A model generated the notes under the pieces. That model ran no database searches, was not told the DNA's origin, and saw nothing but the letters and a program-made list of their open reading frames with translations. Positions 1-6,773 of a stretch of 64,000 nt of DNA are shown in pieces; positions within the stretch are counted from its first letter, which is position 1; each line of letters begins with the position of its first letter. The position numbers were made by a program, and so were the translations under genes. Source of the stretch: Verrucomicrobiia bacterium (GTDB taxonomy: Bacteria; Verrucomicrobiota; Verrucomicrobiia; Limisphaerales; Fontisphaeraceae); the NCBI GenBank assembly GCA_026414565.1, contig JAOAIT010000009.1:62001-126000 (forward strand), read 5' to 3'.

Positions 1-1
1 C

Positions 2-1090
2 TTACGTGGCGGCTGGTGCGGGCGCGGGTACTGGATGGTAATTGGGTGAAACGTAGGCACAGAGGGGTTCTTCCCCCAAATAATCGCCCGTCAGCGCATA
101 AGCGCGGGCGCGGGAGCCGCCGCAAATATCCTTGTACTCGCACACCCCGCATTTGCCCTTGAGGAGGCTGGAATTGCGCAGATTGCGAAACACTTCGTGA
201 TGACGGTACACGTCGATCAGTTCATCAGTGCGGGCGTTGCCCCCGGTGATCGGCAGGAAACCGCTGGGCTGGATTTCGCCGATGTGGGAGACAAACACAA
301 ACCCCTTGCCATCATTGATGCCGATGGGGGCGCGTTTTTTCAGGGCCTTTTCATCGTGCAACTGCTGCAACACCACCCGCCGATAGTGATGGCCCTCGGT
401 GGTCTTGATGTCGTACGGCACCCGGGTGGAAAGATGGGCCAGTTTGACAAACAGCTCCTCCATTTCAAAGGCGTTCAGCAGATCGGCCACCTTGCCCCGG
501 CCGGTGGGCACCAGTTGGAAGACGCTCCACAGGACGGGCCGGATTTCCTCCAGCAGTTTTACAAAGCCGTCGAAATCTTTGAAGTTTTGCCGGGTGAAGG
601 TGGTGTTGACCTGCACTTCAATGCCGGCCTCGCGAATGTTTTGCAGCGCCTGCATCGTCATGTCCCAGGTGCCTTTAATGCCGCGGAAACGGTCATGGCT
701 CTCGCGGTTGGCGCCGTCAATGCTGATGGAGATGCGGGCGCAGCCGGCTTCCTTCAGCCGCTTGAGGTCGGCCTGCAAGAAGAGGGGCGTCACACTGGGG
801 CTTAAGGCCACGCGCAGCCCCTTGCCCGAAGCATAGGCCACGAGATCATACAAGTCCGGACGCTGCATGGGATCGCCGCCCGTCAAAATGAAGATCCCGG
901 GCCGTGCCCGCACCACTTGATCCACAAAGCGATAGGCCTCCTCCCCGTCCAGCTCCTGGGGATGGCGGTGGATTTTGGCGGCGGCGCGGCAGTGGCGGCA
1001 AACCAGCGCGCAGGCGCGGGTCATTTCCCAGACCACCAGGAAGGGGTGGTCGTTGAAATCAAACATCGGTTGACCAAGCATCGGTATCAT
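2..1090 (-). CDS. Radical SAM/SPASM domain protein, NirJ/AhbD-like
   Basis: A 362-residue protein, complete at both ends. The radical SAM cluster motif CxxxCxxC is at Cys27, Cys31 and Cys34, followed by a GGDP motif typical of SAM binding. A C-terminal SPASM-type segment carries CGVC, then CGGSRARAYALTGDY, then a last Cys, which should hold a second 4Fe-4S cluster. This C-terminal signature is shared by NirJ, AhbC/AhbD and TIGR04053-type proteins that act on haem precursors or peptides. It is divergent from the sulfite reductase gene, with about 280 bases between them. The reaction is not determined. Family membership is seen in the sequence; a link to sirohaem chemistry would be inference. 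The ATG at 1090 is used; ATG codons at residues 4 and 9 are alternatives. Confidence 0.85.
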   Translation of the reverse strand: MIPMLGQPMFDFNDHPFLVVWEMTRACALVCRHCRAAAKIHRHPQELDGEEAYRFVDQVVRARPGIFILTGGDPMQRPDLYDLVAYASGKGLRVALSPSVTPLFLQADLKRLKEAGCARISISIDGANRESHDRFRGIKGTWDMTMQALQNIREAGIEVQVNTTFTRQNFKDFDGFVKLLEEIRPVLWSVFQLVPTGRGKVADLLNAFEMEELFVKLAHLSTRVPYDIKTTEGHHYRRVVLQQLHDEKALKKRAPIGINDGKGFVFVSHIGEIQPSGFLPITGGNARTDELIDVYRHHEVFRNLRNSSLLKGKCGVCEYKDICGGSRARAYALTGDYLGEEPLCAYVSPNYHPVPAPAPAAT

Positions 1091-1256
1091 TTTCGTCAGT
1101 GCGTCCGGCTTGCGCCATGACCTGCATCAAGCATAGTCCCCGGCGGCAGCAACTGCAATGAATACCATCAACACAAATGATGATGGCCGGGGCGGGAAGG
1201 GGGGTGGAGAAAAAATTAAAAAAATATTTTGACAAACGTAGAAGGAGGGTTGAGAT

Positions 1257-1277
1257 TAACGACGTAATAAGTCGTTA
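1257..1277. promoter_or_regulatory. Palindromic operator candidate, distal copy
   Basis: A perfect inverted repeat, TAACGAC, seven A/T-rich bases, GTCGTTA. The same half-sites with the same seven-base gap recur at 1351-1367 in front of cysI. Two copies with equal geometry upstream of a sulfur operon suggest a dimeric regulator. The regulator itself is not recognised in the window. Confidence 0.55.
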
Positions 1278-1303
1278 TTCTTTACGATAACGGTGGTGAC
1301 TGA

Positions 1304-1331
1304 GGCCAAGGCGGTGTGGAAGCCTTTGGCC
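1304..1331 (+). promoter_or_regulatory. Hairpin between the two operator copies
   Basis: GGCCAAGGC (1304-1312) pairs with GCCTTTGGCC (1322-1331) with one bulged base and a nine-base loop. No T-run follows, so it is not a terminator. It does not match the SAM-I, SAM-II or SAH riboswitch cores that I know. Its role is unknown. Confidence 0.3.
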
Positions 1332-1343
1332 AAATTTAAGTCG

Positions 1344-1349
1344 GATAAT
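1344..1349 (+). promoter_or_regulatory. Possible -10 box for the cys operon
   Basis: GATAAT differs from TATAAT at one position and lies 22 bases upstream of the cysI ATG. No convincing -35 box lies at the usual distance. A start site about seven bases downstream would fall inside the proximal palindrome, the geometry expected for repression. Confidence 0.35.
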
Positions 1350-1350
1350 A

Positions 1351-1367
1351 ACGACAAAATTAGTCGT
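1351..1367. promoter_or_regulatory. Palindromic operator candidate, proximal copy
   Basis: ACGAC, seven bases, GTCGT, with TA preceding the left half exactly as in the copy at 1257-1277 (left half-site TAACGAC). Its right half ends four bases before the cysI ATG, so it occupies the place where a Shine-Dalgarno sequence would normally sit. Confidence 0.55.
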
Positions 1368-1371
1368 ATAT

Positions 1372-3075
1372 ATGGAAAACAACGTTGCTGAGCCGAAGCT
1401 CTCGCCCAACGAGCACTTGAAGGCGGGTTGCCCCACCCTGGCGGGCACCCTGGCCCAAACGCTCGCCAACCCTGCCGAAGATCATTTTTCCGAGGAGGAC
1501 GCCCAGTTCCTCAAGTTTCATGGCTGCTATCAACAGGATGACCGGGACGTGCGCAAGCAGGGCAAGAAATTCATTTTCATGGTGCGGGTGCGGATGCCTG
1601 GCGGAGTATTGAAACCAGAGCAATACCTGACCATGGACCGCCTGGCCACAGAGTACGGAAATGACTCCCTGCGGGTCACTTCGCGACAGGGCATCCAGTT
1701 CCATGGCATCATTAAATCCGGGCTGGCGCGGACCATCCGTGGGATTCACGAGGCCATGTTGACCACCTTGGCGGCCTGCGGCGATGTGGTGCGGAATGTT
1801 GTGACCCCGCCGCCGGTGTTGCACGGGGAGGTGGGCCGGGAGGTGCTGGCGGATGCGCGGCTGTTGTCACAATCCCTCCTGCCCCAAACGCCAGCGTACC
1901 ATGAGATTTGGTTGAACGGGGAAAAATTGGAGATGGAAAAGGCGGCGCTTAATGATTTCGTGGACCCGCTTTATGGGAAGACCTATTTGCCGCGCAAATT
2001 CAAGATTTCCTTCGCCATCCCACCCGTCAACGACGTGGACATCTTTGCCCAATGCCTTGGTTTTATTGCCATTGAGGCCGGGGGCCGGGTGGTGGGCTAC
2101 AACGTGGTGGCGGGCGGCGGCATGGGACGCTCGCACGGCAATCAGCAAACCTTCCCCCGGCTGGCGGATCTGATTGGTTTTATTCCGCGGGAGGCGGTGG
2201 AGGCCACGGCGCGGGCGGTGGTGGGCATTCACCGGGATTTTGGGGACCGGGCCAACCGCAAACACGCCCGGTTGAAATACGTGCTGGCGGATCGTGGGGT
2301 GGAATGGTTTCGGGCCGAGCTGGAGCGGCGGGTGGGCTTTGCGCTGGAGCCGGCGCGGCCGTTTGTCTTTACGCGCCAGGGGGACCTTTACGGATGGCGG
2401 CAGCAGGCGGATGGCTCATGGGTGTTGGGTATGTTCATTGAAACGGGGCGCATCCGGGATACGGAAAGCCGTCAGCTCAAGACAGCTCTGCGCCGGGTGG
2501 TGGAGAGGTTTGGACTGGAAGTGCATTTGACCCCGGCCAACAATTTGTTGCTGGTGGGCATCAAGGATGACCAGCGCGAGGCGGTCACCCGCCTGCTGGC
2601 GGAGCATGGAGCGGATCCGGCCCGGCGGGTCAGCGCCGTGCGGGGGGCTTCCATGGCCTGCGTGGCGCTGCCCACCTGCGGGTTGGCCCTGGCGGAGGCC
2701 GAGCGTTATCTGCCACACTTGATGGGCGAGATTGAAAAAGCCATGGAGGAAACGGGTCTGGGAGATCAGGAGATCATCATTCGCATGACCGGCTGCCCCA
2801 ACGGGTGCGCGCGGCCGTACATGGCGGAAATCGCCCTGGTGGGCAAGGCGCCGGGGCGCTACCAGCTTTTTGTGGGGGGGAATCCGGCAGGCACGCGGCT
2901 CAATCGCGTGTACCGGGAGACGTTGAAGGAGACTGAAATCATACCGGAATTACGGGCGTTGTTTGAGCGCTACCGGCGCGAGCGGGTGGCCAACGAGCGC
3001 TTTGGTGATTTTGCGGCCCGGGTCCTGTGGGTGGAAAACGGAGTGGAAGGGGCCCAGGCGGCGGTGGCGGTGTAA
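1372..3075 (+). CDS. cysI: Assimilatory sulfite reductase haemoprotein (NirA/CysI family)
   Basis: A 567-residue sirohaem enzyme reducing sulfite to sulfide in the cytoplasm. The cluster and sirohaem ligands are clear: Cys430-x5-Cys436 in CVALPTC and Cys475-x3-Cys479 in TGCPNGCARPY. Both ferrodoxin-like half-domains of the sulfite/nitrite reductase fold are present at normal length. The operon partners cysH, cysD and cysN argue for sulfite rather than nitrite as substrate. No cysJ flavoprotein is in the window, so electrons may come from ferredoxin or a reductase encoded elsewhere (inference). There is no Shine-Dalgarno sequence before the ATG; a palindrome occupies that position. Confidence 0.93.
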   Translation: MENNVAEPKLSPNEHLKAGCPTLAGTLAQTLANPAEDHFSEEDAQFLKFHGCYQQDDRDVRKQGKKFIFMVRVRMPGGVLKPEQYLTMDRLATEYGNDSLRVTSRQGIQFHGIIKSGLARTIRGIHEAMLTTLAACGDVVRNVVTPPPVLHGEVGREVLADARLLSQSLLPQTPAYHEIWLNGEKLEMEKAALNDFVDPLYGKTYLPRKFKISFAIPPVNDVDIFAQCLGFIAIEAGGRVVGYNVVAGGGMGRSHGNQQTFPRLADLIGFIPREAVEATARAVVGIHRDFGDRANRKHARLKYVLADRGVEWFRAELERRVGFALEPARPFVFTRQGDLYGWRQQADGSWVLGMFIETGRIRDTESRQLKTALRRVVERFGLEVHLTPANNLLLVGIKDDQREAVTRLLAEHGADPARRVSAVRGASMACVALPTCGLALAEAERYLPHLMGEIEKAMEETGLGDQEIIIRMTGCPNGCARPYMAEIALVGKAPGRYQLFVGGNPAGTRLNRVYRETLKETEIIPELRALFERYRRERVANERFGDFAARVLWVENGVEGAQAAVAV

Positions 3076-3093
3076 CGGCAATCCAGACCCATC

Positions 3094-3756
3094 ATGTTCA
3101 CCGAAGCGGAAATCAAGCAGTGGAATGAGCGCTGGCGGGGGAAGCCGGCCGCCGAGATTGTGGAATGGGCCATTGTGCTGGCCAAAGGCCGGGCGGTGGT
3201 GACGACGAATTTTCGTCCCTATGAGGCCGTGTTGTTGCATCTGGCTACGCGCGTGCAGCCGGATATTCCGGTGCTCTGGGTGGATCATGGATGGAATCGG
3301 CCGGCGACGTATCGTCATGCCGCGGAGCTGACCCGGCAGTTGCGGTTGAACTTGAAAGTTTATGCGCCCTCGATGACCGTGGCGCGCTACCAGGCCCTGC
3401 ACGGCGCGCCGCCCACACCCGAGCAGGAGGAAGCTCTGCGGCAGTTCAGCCAGATTTTCAAGCTGGAGCCGTTCCAACGGGCGATGCGCGAACTGGCGCC
3501 CACGGTCTGGCTCACGGCCTTGCGCCGGGTGCAGAATCCGCATCGCGCGGGAATGGAAATCGTGGCCCCTGACACCCATTTGGGCGTGGTGAAGGTCAGC
3601 CCCTTGTTGGAGTGGACGGATGATCAGATGGAGGGGTATGTGAAAGAGCACCACCTGCCGGTGGAATGGGATTATTTTGACCCGGCCAAAGGCGATGAAA
3701 AACGCGAGTGCGGTTTGCATGTGCGGTGGGGCAAAACCACGGAAAAGGAATCCTGA
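3094..3756 (+). CDS. cysH: CysH-family (phospho)adenylylsulfate reductase, variant subgroup
   Basis: A 220-residue member of the PAPS reductase family. It ends in the conserved KRECGLH motif, which carries the redox-active cysteine. That is the only cysteine in the protein, so the cluster-binding CC...CxxC set of APS reductases is absent and PAPS would be the predicted substrate. Two otherwise conserved motifs differ: the pyrophosphate loop reads TTNFRPYEAVLLH instead of an SSFGxxxAVxLH type, and WVDHGWNRPATY stands where DTGYLFPETY is usual. It lies 18 bases after cysI. Family membership is firm; substrate choice is inference, and no APS kinase gene is seen here. Confidence 0.85.
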   Translation: MFTEAEIKQWNERWRGKPAAEIVEWAIVLAKGRAVVTTNFRPYEAVLLHLATRVQPDIPVLWVDHGWNRPATYRHAAELTRQLRLNLKVYAPSMTVARYQALHGAPPTPEQEEALRQFSQIFKLEPFQRAMRELAPTVWLTALRRVQNPHRAGMEIVAPDTHLGVVKVSPLLEWTDDQMEGYVKEHHLPVEWDYFDPAKGDEKRECGLHVRWGKTTEKES

Positions 3757-3767
3757 GACGGCGCCGG

Positions 3768-3785
3768 CCGGACCGGAAAGTCCGG
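3768..3785 (+). other. Intergenic hairpin between cysH and cysD
   Basis: CCGGAC (3768-3773) pairs with GTCCGG (3780-3785) around a six-base loop, followed by more GC-rich self-complementary sequence. No T-run follows, so termination is unlikely; it may stabilise or process the operon transcript. The 66-base gap it occupies is otherwise empty. Confidence 0.35.
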
Positions 3786-3822
3786 GCCACTTCAGTCCCG
3801 GCCCGGGCGGACGAGCTTATTC

Positions 3823-4731
3823 ATGACCATGACATCGTATCATCTTGATCATCTTCAGTACCTGGAAACCGAAGCCATCCATGTCATGCGGGAGGTGGCG
3901 GCGGAATTTGAGCGGCCCTGCCTGTTGTTCAGCGGCGGCAAGGACTCGATCTGCTTGCTGCGGCTGGCAGAGAAGGCCTTCCGGCCTTCGGACATTCCCA
4001 TGCCCCTGCTGAATGTGGATACAGGTCATCATTTTCCCGAGCTGAACGAATTCCGTGACCGCCGCGCGCGGGAGCTGGGCGCCCGGTTGATCGTGCGGAA
4101 GGTGGAGGACGCCATCGCCCGGGGGCTGGCTACGCCGGCGCCGGGGGAGATCAGCCGCAACAAACTGCAAATCCCCACCTTGCTGGCGGCCATCGAGGAG
4201 TTTCGTTTTGATGCCTGCATTGGCGGGGCGCGGCGGGACGAGGAAAAGGCCCGCGCCAAGGAGCGATTCTTCAGTTTCCGCGACGCCTTTGGCCAGTGGG
4301 ACCCCAAAAACCAGCGCCCGGAGATTTGGAATCTCTACAACGCCCGGGTGAACCCGGGGGAGCACATGCGGGTGTTTCCGTTGAGCAATTGGACGGAGCT
4401 GGATGTGTGGCAGTACATCCGCCGCGAGGGGCTGGAGGTGCCCTCGATTTATTTCAGCCATCGGCGGCGGTGCGTGCGGCGCAACGGCCAGTGGCTGCCG
4501 GTGAACGACTTTTTGCCGCCCCGCCCGAACGAGGAAGTGCGCGAGCTGGTGGTGCGGGTGCGGACCATCGGCGACATCATCAGCACTGGCATGATTGAAT
4601 CGCGGGCGGACAGCCTGGATGACATCATTGCCGAAATCGCGGCGGCGCGGGTGACCGAGCGCGGCTCGCGCGCGGATGACAAGGTGTCCGAAGCCGCCAT
4701 GGAGGATCGGAAGAAGGCCGGCTATTTTTAA
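3823..4731 (+). CDS. cysD: Sulfate adenylyltransferase small subunit
   Basis: A 302-residue ATP-PPase-fold subunit of ATP sulfurylase, which makes APS from ATP and sulfate together with CysN. The pyrophosphate-binding loop LLFSGGKDSICLLRLAEKAF, the LNVDTGHHFPE segment, GGARRDEEKARAKER and the FPLSNWTELDVWQYI stretch are all typical. Length is normal (E. coli CysD is 302 aa). An ATG two codons downstream (3829) is an alternative start. cysN follows after 32 bases. Confidence 0.96.
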   Translation: MTMTSYHLDHLQYLETEAIHVMREVAAEFERPCLLFSGGKDSICLLRLAEKAFRPSDIPMPLLNVDTGHHFPELNEFRDRRARELGARLIVRKVEDAIARGLATPAPGEISRNKLQIPTLLAAIEEFRFDACIGGARRDEEKARAKERFFSFRDAFGQWDPKNQRPEIWNLYNARVNPGEHMRVFPLSNWTELDVWQYIRREGLEVPSIYFSHRRRCVRRNGQWLPVNDFLPPRPNEEVRELVVRVRTIGDIISTGMIESRADSLDDIIAEIAAARVTERGSRADDKVSEAAMEDRKKAGYF

Positions 4732-4763
4732 GTTTTGGGTGGGGACAACAGAAGGGAAAGTAC

Positions 4764-6140
4764 ATGCAAACAACTTCAGTCATGGATCACAGCGCTCCGG
4801 CGCCCGGCGTCGGGGCGGGGGAGCGTGCGCGCGCTCTGGCGCATGCGGTGGAAATTCTGCGCTTCAACACGTGCGGTTCGGTGGATGATGGAAAGTCCAC
4901 CCTGATTGGGCGGTTGCTCTACGACTCCAAATCCCTGATGGAAGATCAGATTGAGTCGCTGGAGCGCTCGGCCGAGATCACCGGCGGCGGCCAGATTAAC
5001 CTGGCCAATCTCACCGATGGCTTGCGGGCGGAGCGGGAGCAGGGCATCACCATTGATGTGGCCTACCGGTATTTTGCCACACCCCGGCGCAAGTTCATTG
5101 TGGCGGACACGCCCGGGCATGTGCAGTACACCCGCAACATGGTTACCGGCGCCTCCACGGCCAACCTGTCAGTGGTGTTGGTGGATGCCCGGCAGGGCGT
5201 CAGCGAGCAAAGCCGCCGGCACACCTTCATTGCGTCGCTGCTGCGCATTCCGCACCTGATCATCGCGGTGAACAAGATGGACCTGGTGGACTGGTCGGAG
5301 GAGCGTTTCTTGGAGATACGGGCGGAGTTTGAGGCGTTTCTGCCCCGGCTGGACATCAAGGACGTGAAGTTCATTCCCATCAGCGCCCTCAATGGGGACA
5401 ACGTTGTGGAGCCGTCGCGGCACACGCCGTGGTACTGCGGCCCCTCGCTGCTGGGTCATCTGGAGACCGTGCACATCGCCAGCGATTACAACCTCAACGG
5501 TTTTCGCCTGCCGGTGCAATGGGTCAACCGCCCGCAGGCGCCCCGGGATCCACGTTATCATGACTTCCGCGGGTACAGCGGGCAGATCGCCGGGGGCATC
5601 GTGCGGGTGGGCGATGCGGTGCTCGTCCTGCCGGCGGGTTTGAAAAGCCGGGTTAAGGATATTTGGACCTATGACGGAAGCTTGCAGGAGGCTTTCTGCC
5701 CGCAATCCATCACCCTGTTGTTGGAGCATGACATGGATGTGAGCCGGGGCGACATGGTGGTCGGCTTTCAACATTTGCCGGGCATGGACAACGAGGTGCG
5801 GGCCCAGGTGTGCTGGATGCATGGCCGGCCGCTGCAGGCGGGGCGCAAGTACCTGCTCAAGCACACCACCGCCACCGTGCAGGCGGTGGTGATGGAGGTG
5901 GAGCATCGCACGAACATCCTGACGTTTGAGCCGGAGCCGGCCAGCGAGCTGGGGCTGAATGACATCGGCCAGGTGCGTCTGAAAACTGCCCGCCCCCTGG
6001 TCTATGACGGCTACGCCACCAACCGGCTCACCGGGGCGTTTATCCTGATTGAGCCGGGCACCAATGCCACCGTGGCCGCCGGCATGCTACTGCCGCCGCC
6101 GCGCGCGATTACGCCGGAGTACCACGATTTTGTGATTTGA
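4764..6140 (+). CDS. cysN: Sulfate adenylyltransferase GTPase subunit
   Basis: A 458-residue GTPase subunit of ATP sulfurylase related to EF-Tu. It couples GTP hydrolysis to APS formation by CysD. G1 motif GSVDDGKST, G3 motif DTPGHVQY and G4 motif NKMDL are intact, followed by two beta-barrel domains. There is no C-terminal APS kinase (CysC) extension. It is the last gene of the cys operon and ends 13 bases before the convergent acetyltransferase gene. A weak GAAGGG lies upstream of the ATG. Confidence 0.96.
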   Translation: MQTTSVMDHSAPAPGVGAGERARALAHAVEILRFNTCGSVDDGKSTLIGRLLYDSKSLMEDQIESLERSAEITGGGQINLANLTDGLRAEREQGITIDVAYRYFATPRRKFIVADTPGHVQYTRNMVTGASTANLSVVLVDARQGVSEQSRRHTFIASLLRIPHLIIAVNKMDLVDWSEERFLEIRAEFEAFLPRLDIKDVKFIPISALNGDNVVEPSRHTPWYCGPSLLGHLETVHIASDYNLNGFRLPVQWVNRPQAPRDPRYHDFRGYSGQIAGGIVRVGDAVLVLPAGLKSRVKDIWTYDGSLQEAFCPQSITLLLEHDMDVSRGDMVVGFQHLPGMDNEVRAQVCWMHGRPLQAGRKYLLKHTTATVQAVVMEVEHRTNILTFEPEPASELGLNDIGQVRLKTARPLVYDGYATNRLTGAFILIEPGTNATVAAGMLLPPPRAITPEYHDFVI

Positions 6141-6153
6141 AGCCGCCCGCTGC

Positions 6154-6702
6154 TCAGCCGCCGCCGCCGTTTTTGCGGGGATAATCATCCAGATTGCGGG
6201 AGAGGTACACGTGGCGGATTTCCTGGCCGAAACCGTTTTTGCGGAAAAAAGCCAGGGCCTCATGGTTTTCCTCGTCGGTATCCACCAGCATGATGCGGGC
6301 TTCGCGGGCGATAAACCGCTCGGTCAGTTGATTGAGCAGCCGGCGGGCCAGCCCGCGCCCCTTGAACCTGGGGGAAACGCCCAGCCAGAGGAGCCAGCCA
6401 TATTTCCAGGCATTTTGGGGTTTCTCCATCACGCGGCCCAGGGCAAAGCCCACAATCCGGTCTTCGCTCTCGGCCACCAGACAAAATTCCGCCTCGGAGC
6501 TGAAAAGCTGGGCCAGCTCGTGATCATCCCAGGAACGGTAAAGGGTGGGGAGTTTTTCGGCCGTGAAGAGCTCCTGGCCCAACGCGAACACCTGGGGGAC
6601 ATCCTCCAGCCGCATTTCACGGATTTCCACCGCCGGCAGCGGAGCGCGTGGGCGCCGTCGCGGGGGGCGTTTTCGTGGTGAAGGCTCACTGTCGTCGTTC
6701 AT
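6154..6702 (-). CDS. GNAT family N-acetyltransferase
   Basis: A 182-residue protein. After an Arg/Pro-rich N-terminal tail comes a GNAT domain that starts at VEIREMRLEDVPQVFALG. It includes the acetyl-CoA loop around SPRFKGRGLARRLLNQL and ends with a typical beta-strand NHEALAFFRKNGFG. The substrate is unknown. The start at 6702 is chosen because an upstream in-frame ATG at 6762 would lie inside the alaS terminator hairpin. Confidence 0.85.
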   Translation of the reverse strand: MNDDSEPSPRKRPPRRRPRAPLPAVEIREMRLEDVPQVFALGQELFTAEKLPTLYRSWDDHELAQLFSSEAEFCLVAESEDRIVGFALGRVMEKPQNAWKYGWLLWLGVSPRFKGRGLARRLLNQLTERFIAREARIMLVDTDEENHEALAFFRKNGFGQEIRHVYLSRNLDDYPRKNGGGG

Positions 6703-6718
6703 AGGTCTGCCATGCGTT

Positions 6719-6760
6719 AAAAGAAGAAAAACGGCCGCCCGAGACAGGTCTCCGGCGGCC
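6719..6760 (-). terminator. Rho-independent terminator of alaS
   Basis: On the minus strand, GGCCGCC and GAGAC pair with GTCTC and GGCGGCC around a two-base loop with a single C-C mismatch (6733-6760). A T-rich run follows (6719-6731). It lies directly after the alaS stop and before the acetyltransferase start. Confidence 0.85.
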
Positions 6761-6773
6761 ATGAAAAATGAAA

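Noticed and set aside
1250-1371. SAM or SAH riboswitch in front of cysI
   Set aside because: One hairpin is present but none of the conserved core sequences of SAM-I, SAM-II or SAH switches; the palindromes look like protein sites.
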